Numbered from the stretch's first letter, positions 43,098 to 51,346 are shown. The stretch is 64,000 nucleotides of DNA from Flavobacteriaceae bacterium (GCA_016649715.1 JAENXC010000016.1:34578-98577), one strand, 5' to 3'. Made by a program: numbers and translations. The notes: generated by a model from the letters alone, not told the origin.

Positions 43098-43835
43098 TTA
43101 CAATTCAATATTTCTCGCCAATTTCAAGAACACATCGTTCATAGACGCTACTTTAAATTGTTCCTTCAGTTTTTTCGGGGTGTCTAGAGCTTCTATTTTT
43201 CCTTCCACCATTATGGAAACGCGATCACAGTATTCTGCTTCGTCCATATAATGTGTGGTCACGAAAATTGTGGTGCCTTGGTCTGCCGCTTTATAGATCA
43301 TTTCCCAAAACTGTCTTCGAGTTATGGGGTCAACACCTCCTGTAGGTTCATCCAAGAAAACAATCTTAGGTTCGTGTATAAGTGAAACCGAGAACGATAA
43401 TTTTTGTTTCCAGCCCAAAGGCAAGGAGCCCACCAATTTATTGCTAATACCCTCCAATCCCAGTTCGGAAATCAATTGTTCTCTTTTCTCCTTGATTTTT
43501 GCCCTGGATAAACCATAGATGCCCCCAAAAAAGGTGATGTTTTCTTTTACTGTTAAATCGTCATAAAGCGCAAATTTCTGGCTCATATAGCCTATATTCT
43601 TCTTTATTGATTCAGTTTGTGTATATACATCAAATCCTGCAACTTTTGCCTTCCCTGATGAGGGTTTGGAAATTCCTATCAGCATTTTCATAGCCGTTGT
43701 TTTTCCAGCGCCATTCGCACCCAAAAATCCAAAGATTTCACCTTTTTTGACTTCAAAGCTGATTGCATTCACAGCCTTGAAGTCGCCAAATGCCTTTGTT
43801 AATTCTTCGGCTACTATTACATTTTCCTTTTTCAT
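43098..43835 (-). CDS. ABC transporter ATP-binding protein (second half of YbhF)
   Basis: 245 residues. Walker A GANGAGKTT, Walker B KIVFLDEPTGGVDP, H-loop FVTTHYMDEAEYCD. The signature loop is LPLGWKQKLSFS instead of LSGGQ, as in the C-terminal domain of E. coli YbhF. So the two adjacent ATPase genes correspond to a YbhF split in two, with this one being the degenerate half. Its start overlaps the stop of the upstream ATPase by one base. Confidence 0.92.
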   Translation of the reverse strand: MKKENVIVAEELTKAFGDFKAVNAISFEVKKGEIFGFLGANGAGKTTAMKMLIGISKPSSGKAKVAGFDVYTQTESIKKNIGYMSQKFALYDDLTVKENITFFGGIYGLSRAKIKEKREQLISELGLEGISNKLVGSLPLGWKQKLSFSVSLIHEPKIVFLDEPTGGVDPITRRQFWEMIYKAADQGTTIFVTTHYMDEAEYCDRVSIMVEGKIEALDTPKKLKEQFKVASMNDVFLKLARNIEL

Positions 43836-44737
43836 TATTTAGCTAATTCCATAAAAGCATCCTCTATATTGGGTTGGGTGGCATCTATGCTAATATCTAT
43901 TAGACCTGCGTTTTCCAGATAAGATTTTAACTCCGCTGTTTCAAAAGAATCTCTTTTGTCGGTGTAATGCACAAACTCTCCAAACGGAAATACGCTGTAC
44001 AAATGCTTGTAACCCTTAAGCGTTTGTATCAATTTGTACATATTATCTGCGCCCACATTGTAAATGGTTTTGGGAAATTTGTTTACAATAGCTTCAGGTG
44101 TGTCAATTTCCAATATTTCGCCATCCTGAATCAAGGCAATCCTGTCACATAAAGCCGCCTCGTCCATATAGGGGGTTGATACCAATATGGTAATTCCTTT
44201 TTTCTGCAAGCGTTTCAGCATTTCCCAAAACTCTTTGCGCGAAACTGGATCCACACCTGTGGTGGGTTCATCCAAAAAAAGCACTTTCGGTTTGTGTATC
44301 AACGCACAGCAGAGGGCGAGTTTTTGTTTCATTCCGCCCGATAGTTTTCCTGCGCGTCGATCTTTAAAAGGTTCAATCTGCACGTAGATATCTTCTATCA
44401 AATCGTAGTTTTCTTCAATCGTAGTCCCGAAAATAGTGGCGAAAAACGTCAGGTTTTCCTCCACCGTCAAATCTTGGTAAAGCGAAAATCGCCCGGGCAT
44501 ATAACCTACGGAATTGCGGATGGCTTTATAATCCTTAACAACATCAAATCCGGCTACTGAGGCAGTACCATCATCAGGAATTAACAGCGTGGTTAAAATC
44601 CTAAAAATGGTAGTTTTCCCTGCCCCATCGGGCCCGATGAGGCCAAAGAGTTCACCCGGATTCACATCAAACGAGATGTCCTGCACCGCTTTTACCTTTT
44701 TATAGGATTTGCTGATATTGCTGAGGGAAATGCCCAT
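43835..44737 (-). CDS. ABC transporter ATP-binding protein (first half of YbhF)
   Basis: 300 residues. Walker A GPDGAGKTT, canonical signature LSGGMKQKLALCCALIH, Walker B KVLFLDEPTTGVDP, then a C-terminal domain of about 80 residues (FPKTIYNVGADNMYKLIQTL). Pairs with the degenerate ATPase downstream. In E. coli the matching YbhGFSR exporter handles drugs and Na+/Li+. Confidence 0.92.
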   Translation of the reverse strand: MGISLSNISKSYKKVKAVQDISFDVNPGELFGLIGPDGAGKTTIFRILTTLLIPDDGTASVAGFDVVKDYKAIRNSVGYMPGRFSLYQDLTVEENLTFFATIFGTTIEENYDLIEDIYVQIEPFKDRRAGKLSGGMKQKLALCCALIHKPKVLFLDEPTTGVDPVSRKEFWEMLKRLQKKGITILVSTPYMDEAALCDRIALIQDGEILEIDTPEAIVNKFPKTIYNVGADNMYKLIQTLKGYKHLYSVFPFGEFVHYTDKRDSFETAELKSYLENAGLIDISIDATQPNIEDAFMELAK

Positions 44738-44751
44738 TTTTTTTGTTATTA

Positions 44752-44817
44752 AGTTATTGGGTTATTAAGTTATTTTGCGGGTGGTCAAAAACTGAGTAAC
44801 TTAATAACTCAATAACT
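44752..44817. repeat. 21-bp imperfect inverted repeat
   Basis: agttattgggttattaagtta (44752-44772) pairs with taacttaataactcaataact (44797-44817) with one mismatch around a 24-base loop. It lies between osmC and the first ABC ATPase gene. It consists of a GTTATTAA repeat family and could fold into a hairpin in the operon transcript. Confidence 0.65.
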
Positions 44818-44825
44818 TTTCATCC

Positions 44826-45284
44826 TTAATTTGCAACTTTGATGGTAACTTCCATCGTAATTTTCGATTTTATTGAATTTGAAATCAAACAAGCTGCTTC
44901 CGATTTTTGAAGAATCCGCTCCGCACGATCGCGGTCTTTTTCGTCTTTGATGGTTACGGTGGGTTCCAGAATTACTTCCGTCATTAAGTATTTGCCGTCC
45001 ACTCTTTCCATAACACCTTTCGATTTGCAACTGAAACCTGAAAAATCCAGTTTTGAGTTTTCTGCAATGGCCAAAAAAGTAGTCATTAAGCAACTGCTCA
45101 CAGCTGCTGTGAAAAGATGTTCAGGCGACCAAATATTGGGCATTCCCTTGGGGAATGGTGGTGGCGTGGCCACTTCAATGCAGTTGTCGGAATGCGAATT
45201 CCCCTCGGCCAATTCTGGCGAGCACATCATTCCTTTGCGGTCTTGGCGCCAGGTGATATCTACGTTATAGCTATGTTTTTCCAT
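44826..45284 (-). CDS. OsmC/Ohr family peroxiredoxin-like protein
   Basis: 152 residues. The two redox cysteines are in AAVSSCLMTTFLAIAE and KSEAACLISNSIKSK, spaced as in OsmC-type hydroperoxide reductases. The N-terminus (MEKHSYNVDITWRQDRKG) has the WRQDR motif. Cytoplasmic detoxification of organic hydroperoxides. It belongs to the exporter run, 89 bp before the first ATPase gene. Confidence 0.88.
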   Translation of the reverse strand: MEKHSYNVDITWRQDRKGMMCSPELAEGNSHSDNCIEVATPPPFPKGMPNIWSPEHLFTAAVSSCLMTTFLAIAENSKLDFSGFSCKSKGVMERVDGKYLMTEVILEPTVTIKDEKDRDRAERILQKSEAACLISNSIKSKITMEVTIKVAN

Positions 45285-45303
45285 TTGTCAATATTTTTTA
45301 AGG

Positions 45304-45714
45304 TTATTGGGAAACCATTTTCATTTTAAAAAAGGAAATTCCCAGCCAAACCACAGAAATCGTCATGCTAATTGCTCCTATGAGGACGAAAATAGGTGGA
45401 AATCCTAAATAGACTTCAGATAAAATCCCGAGGGGCATCAATAGCCCAATTAGGGCAAGCCATGAGATTATTTTTACGTGAGAAAGTTCTGTTTTGAAAT
45501 GCAACAATAGATAACCAATCAAAATGTTCAGAAAAGCAAAAAGGTTGCCGTGAACGTGTGCCAATCTTGTTTCAAAGTGCTTGCCAATGGAGTAGGTGTT
45601 TACCCATTCTTCTTTGCCCGGAGCAAAGTCTCTCAAATAAATCAACAGGAAACCATACGCCATGAAAAATCCCATGGTAAGGAACCCGATCGCGATGTTG
45701 TTTTTTCCGTTCAT
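45304..45714 (-). CDS. four-TM membrane protein of unknown function
   Basis: 136 residues. TM helices at about 6-26, 54-72, 80-100 and 106-128. The second TM begins with HVHGNLFAFLNILIGYL, with two histidines near the membrane surface that could bind a metal or haem. No family was recognised. It sits between a lipoprotein gene and osmC in the exporter operon. Confidence 0.6.
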   Translation of the reverse strand: MNGKNNIAIGFLTMGFFMAYGFLLIYLRDFAPGKEEWVNTYSIGKHFETRLAHVHGNLFAFLNILIGYLLLHFKTELSHVKIISWLALIGLLMPLGILSEVYLGFPPIFVLIGAISMTISVVWLGISFFKMKMVSQ

Positions 45715-45737
45715 GATTTTAGTTTTTGAATGAACGT

Positions 45738-46238
45738 CTATTTAAAATATTCGTAATACCCTTCCAGGTTTTCTTTGATGCTCGCTGTAACTTCAGCCCC
45801 TTCGTCTGTTGTTGAAACCTTTCCCAGAGCTTCAATTTTCTCGATAAGCGGGTGTAGAAAAACGTGAAGGTTGTCGTGTGAAGGTCCTTCCATCGTGCAT
45901 TTTTTGATCACAACATTTTTATCCTCGTTTAGTTTTGAAGCTAAAGTGTGGTAATCTTCCACAGTTTTTGAATCGCTTGCTTTAATCAAGTTGAGCATTT
46001 TATCAACGCCTTCGGTTGTTTCCAAATTGGCTTCCCATTTGTTGCCGTTGTCCAGTTTTATCTCGTTTACCCAAGCATTGTTCATTGAATGGGTTTCGGC
46101 GGTCATTTCATCCATTTCGTGTTCGTGAACTCCTTCGGTGGTTTCAACGGTGTCAGTGTTTTCGTCTTTGTGTTTGGTTTCATTACAGCCAATTAATAAT
46201 GCTGAAATGATTGCTGTTGTTAAAATTGTTTTTTTCAT
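45738..46238 (-). CDS. lipoprotein of unknown function
   Basis: 166 residues. MKKTILTTAIISALLIGCNE is a lipoprotein signal (Cys18). An acidic/His-rich stretch follows (EGVHEHEMDEMTAETHSMN), which may bind metal, then helices including NVVIKKCTMEGPSHDNLHVF. No recognised family. It is placed in the exporter operon with 23-bp and 18-bp gaps on its sides. Confidence 0.6.
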   Translation of the reverse strand: MKKTILTTAIISALLIGCNETKHKDENTDTVETTEGVHEHEMDEMTAETHSMNNAWVNEIKLDNGNKWEANLETTEGVDKMLNLIKASDSKTVEDYHTLASKLNEDKNVVIKKCTMEGPSHDNLHVFLHPLIEKIEALGKVSTTDEGAEVTASIKENLEGYYEYFK

Positions 46239-46256
46239 AATGTAAATGTTTAGGTT

Positions 46257-46655
46257 TTATAGTTTAGAGTTTATTGTTGTTTTGGCGAAAGCGATTATGT
46301 GACCATCCAAATCGGCTATATATCCAACGGTATCGCCCCAATCACGTGCTTGCAGTTCACTGATGTTCTTACCGCCCAATTGGATACCCCTTTCCAAATA
46401 ATCGGCGGGATTTGTTACTTTTAAATACAATTCGCAGCGCGGGATGCCGTTGGCAATTTTTGGATGCGGCATTGCTGGACAAATAATATTCGAAATTCCA
46501 ATCTCGGGCATCAACCCAAGTTTTACGGTTTCCGAAAGGTTGAATTCCGTCATTCCCGGCACGTTTAAACTCGGACTTATTTTGAGCAGTTTTTCGTAAA
46601 ATTCTGTGCTCCGCATTTGGTCCGACACATAGAGTATAAATTCTATTGTTTCCAT
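46257..46655 (-). CDS. VOC superfamily (glyoxalase-like) protein
   Basis: 132 residues starting METIEFILYVSDQMRSTEFY; the first of two in-frame starts is less likely because it reaches into the HlyD-side tandem repeat. The beta-alpha-beta-beta-beta pattern with EFILYVSDQMRSTEFYEKLL and the closing strand TVGYIADLDGHIIAFAK is typical of VOC proteins. Such proteins bind drugs (bleomycin, fosfomycin) or small metabolites. Metal ligands were not assigned. Confidence 0.7.
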   Translation of the reverse strand: METIEFILYVSDQMRSTEFYEKLLKISPSLNVPGMTEFNLSETVKLGLMPEIGISNIICPAMPHPKIANGIPRCELYLKVTNPADYLERGIQLGGKNISELQARDWGDTVGYIADLDGHIIAFAKTTINSKL

Positions 46656-46670
46656 AATTTTTATTTTTTC

Positions 46671-46701
46671 TACCAACTACCAACTACCAACTACCAACTA
46701 C
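46671..46701. repeat. four tandem copies of the 7-mer TACCAAC
   Basis: Four exact TACCAAC units (46671-46698) followed by a partial unit, between the HlyD stop and the VOC start. Probably a slippage-prone spacer; no coding or CRISPR-like features. Confidence 0.7.
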
Positions 46702-47586
46702 CTACTCAGAAATCCACATTTCCGCAGGCATCCCAATTTTCAAGCTACTGTCGTTTTTCACCGTAACTTTTACAGCATATACCAGATTTACCCGTTCTTC
46801 CTTGGTTTGAATGATTTTCGGAGTGAATTCAGCCGAAGCCGAAATCCAACTTATGGTTCCGTTATAATCTTTCATTGCTTCGCCGGAATCAATTTTTACA
46901 GTTACTTGTTGCCCGATTTTAATATTCGGAAGCTGCGTTTCGCTTACGTAAACCCGAAGTGTCATTTCCTCCAAATCGGCTATTTTATACAGCGGTTTTC
47001 CGAAGGAAACAATCTCTCCCGGCTCGGCATATTTGGTCAAAACCGTTCCCTTTATCGGGTTTGTAATTTTGCTTTTTGCAATCTGCTCCTCAATTTGCGC
47101 CACTTTGGCATCAATGGATTTTACCTCGTTTACAATCGGAGCATTTTGGGTTTCCACGTTTTGTATTTGTTTTTTTAGCACGTCCACTTGGCTGTTGGCT
47201 TGGTCCAATTGGCGTTGGGTTGCGGCATTTTCGGCAAACATATTTTGGATGCGTTCTTGTTCCGTTTTGGCAGTTTGCAATTGTTGGTTCAAAACACTCA
47301 CTTGCGACCAAACGCCACCCGATTTTGATGCCACTGTTTCCTTTGAAGCAAGCAGCTGCTGTTTGTTTAAATAAGGCTGAACGGTATCTACAAGTCCGAC
47401 GATTACTCCTTTTTCCAAAACCAGTCCTTCTTCCAAATTCAAAAATTCGAGTTTTCCGTTTGCTTCGGAAGAGATTGTAATTTCAGTGGCTTCAAAATTG
47501 CCGTAACCATCGGCTTTTTCACCGTTGGAGCAGGAAAATAGACTTCCGGCCAAGCCTGCCAAAAACAATATTTTTATATTTTTCAT
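46702..47586 (-). CDS. HlyD-family periplasmic adaptor (YbhG-like)
   Basis: 294 residues with a lipoprotein signal (LFLAGLAGSLFSCSNGEKAD). Barrel/lipoyl halves (FEATEITISSEANGKLEFLN; KITNPIKGTVLTKYAEPGEI) flank a coiled-coil hairpin (about 80-165, rich in Gln/Glu). It would bridge the ABC permeases and TolC. Lipidation places it on the periplasmic side. It follows TolC by 10 bp. Confidence 0.92.
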   Translation of the reverse strand: MKNIKILFLAGLAGSLFSCSNGEKADGYGNFEATEITISSEANGKLEFLNLEEGLVLEKGVIVGLVDTVQPYLNKQQLLASKETVASKSGGVWSQVSVLNQQLQTAKTEQERIQNMFAENAATQRQLDQANSQVDVLKKQIQNVETQNAPIVNEVKSIDAKVAQIEEQIAKSKITNPIKGTVLTKYAEPGEIVSFGKPLYKIADLEEMTLRVYVSETQLPNIKIGQQVTVKIDSGEAMKDYNGTISWISASAEFTPKIIQTKEERVNLVYAVKVTVKNDSSLKIGMPAEMWISE

Positions 47587-47595
47587 CGTAAATAT

Positions 47596-48858
47596 TTAAT
47601 TAAAATCCCCTTTTATTATTTTGTAATTTGCCTTTGCGAGCGCCAGTTGGACCTCGTGTAATTGCTGGCCTATTTTTGCTTCGTAAAGATTGTTCAGTTC
47701 CGTGATGTATTCCGAAGAAGTGATAGCGCCATTCTGTAATTGTGAAGTCGTGGACTGTAAAACTTTTTCGCGCAGTTCAATGATTTCTACATCTTTTAGT
47801 AACATTGCTTCATATTTATTAATGTCGCTTTCGGCTTCTTTTTGTTGCATTTCGTTGTTCAATAAAAATGTTTCTTTTTCGGTGGAAATTATTTCTTTTG
47901 AAATATCAACGGCCTGTTTTTTCTCCTTTGTTTTTCCCCAATCGAAAATATTCCAATTCAATTTCAACCCAACCATATAGAAATCCTGAAACGAATTGTC
48001 CAGCATATTCAATCCCGGATTGCCGTATCCAGCCTGCGCAAAGCCCAATAATTTAGGATAATTGCTTTTGGAAATAACTTCTTTTGAAGTTTCCAGTTGC
48101 GATTGCTGAAGTTCAAAAAGCGTTAATTCTGGACGACGTGAAACAGTTTCGGACAAAACCAAAATTTCGGGATTGATTAAAGTTGTTTTGCTGTCTAAAT
48201 TTTCTGAAAGTAATAACGAAAGGTTGTTAAGTGCTTTTTTTCGATCAAAATTAGTTTGCGAAATTTGCTGTTCCAGCTTGAGCTGCTCTGCTTTTAATAT
48301 TTGTTCGGAAGCGGGGAGGACTGCACCGTATTTCACGCCGGAGTTTACTTCTTTTAGGCGTGCATCGAGTTCTTCCATTTTTGAAAGAAGAAGATTTTCC
48401 TGTTCCTGAAAAAGCAAAATGCCGAAGTAGTTTTGATTTATTCGGTTTTTTAACGTGTACAGATTTACGGCAACTTGCTGTTGTTGGGTTTCCAATTCGG
48501 CAGTTTTCAACCTTGTGTTCGCCGCGATGCTTCCGCCATTATAAATGAGCTGATTGGCATCCAACGTGGCGCGATATTGGTCTTTGTTGGGAGGTTCAAT
48601 GTTTGAATCTGGGATTTGTAGTGGAAATTGAATAACATCAGATTGGTAAGTAGCCTGTGCATTCAAATCCAGTTTGGGAAGTTTTTCCTTTTCCAAAACC
48701 CTAATTTCTGTGTTTGTTTTTTCTTCCAATAAAGCGGTTTGTTTCGCCAAAGGGTAATTTTTTTCCGCAAGAATGTAACATTCGTCCAAAGTCAATATTT
48801 GCTGTGCTGAAGCAAATAGGGGAGTAAAAGCGATAAGTATGAACAAAAACCTTTTCAT
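47596..48858 (-). CDS. TolC family outer-membrane efflux channel
   Basis: 420 residues with signal peptide MKRFLFILIAFTPLFASAQQ. Two copies of the OEP fold are apparent: long helices with repeated Q/K/E, the strands YQSDVIQFPL and NWNIFDWGKT, and the conserved Asn-x-Asn region in AQATYQS. Trimeric outer-membrane tunnel of the exporter. It lies 3 bp downstream of tetR and 10 bp upstream of hlyD. Confidence 0.93.
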   Translation of the reverse strand: MKRFLFILIAFTPLFASAQQILTLDECYILAEKNYPLAKQTALLEEKTNTEIRVLEKEKLPKLDLNAQATYQSDVIQFPLQIPDSNIEPPNKDQYRATLDANQLIYNGGSIAANTRLKTAELETQQQQVAVNLYTLKNRINQNYFGILLFQEQENLLLSKMEELDARLKEVNSGVKYGAVLPASEQILKAEQLKLEQQISQTNFDRKKALNNLSLLLSENLDSKTTLINPEILVLSETVSRRPELTLFELQQSQLETSKEVISKSNYPKLLGFAQAGYGNPGLNMLDNSFQDFYMVGLKLNWNIFDWGKTKEKKQAVDISKEIISTEKETFLLNNEMQQKEAESDINKYEAMLLKDVEIIELREKVLQSTTSQLQNGAITSSEYITELNNLYEAKIGQQLHEVQLALAKANYKIIKGDFN

Positions 48859-48861
48859 TTT

Positions 48862-49476
48862 CTACTTTTTAATTGAATTGATTATGAATTCCGAAACCGC
48901 AGTTTTGCGCTGTTCCATCAGTTGTTTGAAACCTTTTTCGTCAATTTTCAAAAATCCTTTTATTAAGGGTGTGGCCACGAAAGGAAAAATATTCAGCGAT
49001 ATAATATTTATAAATAGCTGTTCGCCGTCAGTGGGTTTCAAAATACCTTTTTCCACTTCTGCCGAAACTTGGTTCTTGAATTTTTCAAGCGTTGGGAAAG
49101 CGGTGTTCTGTTGTATTTTTTCAAAAAACTTTGGGTTTCGGTTTAATTCCTGAATGATAAAATTGGGCAAATAGGGATGTTTTGATATGAACGAAATATA
49201 ATTACTTGTGAAGTTTTTTATCTTATTCTCAATGGAGGAATCGTCATTCAAAATTTTGTTGAGTTGCGGTGCCAAAAGTGAAAAAGCGTTGCTAAAAACC
49301 GCTTCAAAAAGCAGTTGCTTGCTTCTATAGTAGTAATGTAACATCGCCTTGTTTATTCCAGCTTCATTTGCAATTTCCTGCATTCGGGCCCCATCCATTC
49401 CTTTCTTTTGAAACACGTCTTTGGCTGCTTCCAGTATTTGTCCTTCAGTGTCCTGATTTTTATTTGTCTTTGCCAT
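48862..49476 (-). CDS. TetR/AcrR family transcriptional regulator
   Basis: 204 residues. N-terminal HTH with GARMQEIANEAGINKAMLHY and YYRSKQLLFEAVF. The C-terminal ligand-binding domain has no assignable ligand. First gene of the leftward run, and likely its own repressor through the palindrome at 49493-49508 (just upstream of the start). In E. coli, the YbhGFSR exporter is likewise under a TetR protein (CecR). Confidence 0.92.
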   Translation of the reverse strand: MAKTNKNQDTEGQILEAAKDVFQKKGMDGARMQEIANEAGINKAMLHYYYRSKQLLFEAVFSNAFSLLAPQLNKILNDDSSIENKIKNFTSNYISFISKHPYLPNFIIQELNRNPKFFEKIQQNTAFPTLEKFKNQVSAEVEKGILKPTDGEQLFINIISLNIFPFVATPLIKGFLKIDEKGFKQLMEQRKTAVSEFIINSIKK

Positions 49477-49492
49477 TTTTCAACTTTATGGT

Positions 49493-49516
49493 TTAACCAT
49501 TTGGTTAACAAAGATA
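49493..49516 (-). promoter_or_regulatory. tetR promoter and palindromic operator
   Basis: TTAACCATTTGGTTAA at 49493-49508 is a perfect 7-bp palindrome with a TT spacer, and the leftward -7 element TATCTTTG is the complement of 49509-49516, directly adjacent. A repressor at the palindrome would cover the start site 17-33 bp before the tetR ATG. Confidence 0.7.
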
Positions 49517-49576
49517 GTTAATTTATCTTTACTCCAAGATTATTTGAATAAATTTTAGAAAATATCCGGCAATGAT

Positions 49577-49588
49577 TGACATATATCA
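49577..49588. promoter_or_regulatory. TGA-N6-TCA palindrome without a correctly spaced -7 element
   Basis: TGACATATATCA lies between tetR and the lipoprotein gene. No TAnnTTTG/A is found at 29.5 bp on either strand. Assignment as a functional operator is doubtful. Confidence 0.35.
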
Positions 49589-49656
49589 TATCTGAAAGAG
49601 TTAAATTCTCGAGTTTTATTTCATCTTTCGCAATCGCAGTAATTTGAAAAAGAGAA

Positions 49657-49683
49657 ACGTATATTTACATACGTCTACTTTTA
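49657..49683 (+). promoter_or_regulatory. ACGTAT-N6-ATACGT palindrome next to a -7-like element
   Basis: ACGTATATTTACATACGT (49657-49674) is a perfect 6-bp inverted repeat with a 6-bp spacer. TACTTTTA at 49676-49683 is a -7-like element (TAnnTTTA) directly after it, 28 bp before the lipoprotein start. A protein bound at the palindrome would overlap the core promoter, as a repressor would. Confidence 0.5.
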
Positions 49684-49710
49684 GTAAACGCCCTGACTAA
49701 TTTAAATTCT

Positions 49711-50343
49711 ATGAAAAGACTATTTACTTTGTTGATTTTCACGGTTTTGTTTTCCAGTTGTTCTAGCAGCCATTTGGTGGATGAGTACATTAATACGCAA
49801 AGCCCGAATTTTCAGGCCAATAAAGTGTTGGTTGTGGGGCTAACGCCGGACGGAAATTTGCAGCGCCAATTTGAATACAGCCTAGTGCAAGCTTTGGAAG
49901 CCGATAATGTAATAGCCGTGAAAAGCGTTGATTTCTTTGAAAGCACTGTGAATGAGAACAATCACTCTGAAGAAAATCTGGGAAATATTGAAGAGGAACT
50001 TTTGAACGCCGGGTTTGATGCAGTTCTTTTTTCAAAAGTAACGGGACAGGAAAGCAAGGTTACCCTTGGCCAATCTTACAGAAATATTACCAGATCCTTT
50101 GAGACTTTCAGTGATTATTATTACAAAAATAGGCCTGTTTACAGTAGCGAACAGACTGAGGATTATCCAGTTTACAACACCGAAACATCGCTGTATTGTC
50201 TCTGTCCCGGAAAAGATCGAGATTTAATTTGGCGCGGAAAAATAGACATTGTGGATCCGCCGGGAGCTGCTACTACCATTCGCGATTATGTGAAAACACT
50301 GGTGCGAACGCTCAAAAAGAACAACCTTTTGATTGTAAGATAA
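49711..50343 (+). CDS. lipoprotein of unknown function
   Basis: 210 residues with lipoprotein signal MKRLFTLLIFTVLFSSCSSS (Cys17). It has the pattern VLVVGLTPDGNLQRQFEYSL, NIEEELLNAGFDAVLFSKV and a C-terminal IRDYVKTLVRTLKKNNLLIV. The overall fold resembles small periplasmic LpoB/CsgG-like nucleotide-fold lipoproteins, but I do not recognise a specific family. Monocistronic, convergent with usp. Confidence 0.6.
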   Translation: MKRLFTLLIFTVLFSSCSSSHLVDEYINTQSPNFQANKVLVVGLTPDGNLQRQFEYSLVQALEADNVIAVKSVDFFESTVNENNHSEENLGNIEEELLNAGFDAVLFSKVTGQESKVTLGQSYRNITRSFETFSDYYYKNRPVYSSEQTEDYPVYNTETSLYCLCPGKDRDLIWRGKIDIVDPPGAATTIRDYVKTLVRTLKKNNLLIVR

Positions 50344-50359
50344 CTTTTCTATAAACTCA

Positions 50360-51184
50360 TTATTGAAGAACCAAAAGAGGCGCAAGGGTAGTGTAACTAA
50401 TTTTTGAAATATCAGAGCCAAAAATGAAGCGGTCCAAAAAACTCTTACGCTCCAAAAACATTGCGTGAAGCTGGACGGGTATTAACTGTTCAAAAGCATT
50501 TATAGCCATTGGAAAGGGAAGGTTTTTAATGCAGTATCGTTCGAGGACTATGTCTTTAAAATGTTCTTTAAAATCAATTTTTTGAGGTGCAATTTCAATC
50601 TTATCTTCTTCTACCTCCAGAATTTTTAGGGATGCTTTGTGTTTTCTTACTATTTTCAAAAGAATCTCTAGTGCTTCGTCCGTAACATCATACTGATAGT
50701 TCACGGAGAGCAATACTGAATGGATTTTTTCAAAAATATACCCTTGTGGGATGGCAAGTACTGGGCAGTTTGCGTTTCGTACAATATTTAGTGTATTGCT
50801 TCCAAAGATAACTTCGGCTGCACCTGTTGCGCCATTGGTTCCCATAATTATTAGTTCAATGTCATTTATTGCGATTGCTTGGTTCACGGCATCAACAATA
50901 TTGGCGAAATCAATTTTTGGAACGAAGGTGAAATCTTCCTTATCGGAAATTGATTCACAAAACACAATCATTTTTTCAAGCTTCTTTTTGTTGTCGGCTA
51001 AAACACCTTGGTAAACAGAAGTTCCAGTTGAACCTGCACGCACGTCCGCAGTTAAATAGCCAGATGGCTTTTGTGTATTTAAAATATGAAATGTGCAAGT
51101 TTCGCCTTCAAAAAACTTCATCGCGAACCGAATTGCATTCTTCGAGTTTTCTGAAAAATCTGTTGGCAAGAGTATATTTTTCAT
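50360..51184 (-). CDS. universal stress protein, tandem UspA domains
   Basis: 274 residues, MKNILLPTDFSENSKNAIRF. Domain 1 has a well-preserved loop MGTNGATGAAEVIFGSNTLN (about 110-129). Domain 2 (from about IHSVLLSVNYQYDVTDEALE) is degenerate. It is separated from the other six USPs by 34 kb but shares the operator-promoter layout, so it would respond to the same signal. It is convergent with the lipoprotein gene. Confidence 0.9.
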   Translation of the reverse strand: MKNILLPTDFSENSKNAIRFAMKFFEGETCTFHILNTQKPSGYLTADVRAGSTGTSVYQGVLADNKKKLEKMIVFCESISDKEDFTFVPKIDFANIVDAVNQAIAINDIELIIMGTNGATGAAEVIFGSNTLNIVRNANCPVLAIPQGYIFEKIHSVLLSVNYQYDVTDEALEILLKIVRKHKASLKILEVEEDKIEIAPQKIDFKEHFKDIVLERYCIKNLPFPMAINAFEQLIPVQLHAMFLERKSFLDRFIFGSDISKISYTTLAPLLVLQ

Positions 51185-51200
51185 AAGTATTCCATTTTTT

Positions 51201-51243
51201 CAAAGGTAAATTTTAAGAATAATTTTAAAAATGATTTTCATCA
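51201..51243 (-). promoter_or_regulatory. TGA-N6-TCA operator and -7 element for usp
   Basis: TGATTTTCATCA at 51232-51243 (centre 51237.5); the leftward -7 TACCTTTG is the complement of 51201-51208, exactly 29.5 bp from the centre. The transcript leader is then about 10-15 bases. Confidence 0.72.
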
Positions 51244-51346
51244 TAAAACAATAGGCAAAAAGTAGCCAATTTTACGCTGTGTTAGATAGATGTACATCGA
51301 AAAGATTTTGGTTTATATTAGGTAAAAGATAAAAATATCCCAGATA

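Noticed and set aside
43049..43108. N-terminal extension of the YbhS-like permease
   Set aside because: It would translate through the 15-bp inverted repeat and the end of the ATPase gene; the start at 43048 fits the family.
46369..46683. Open frame antisense or out of frame with the VOC gene
   Set aside because: It is a shadow of the VOC coding region in another frame and lacks any domain pattern.
46671..46701. Tandem TACCAAC units as a possible CRISPR or regulatory array
   Set aside because: Units are 7 bp with no spacers; it is a simple tandem repeat in a short intergenic gap.
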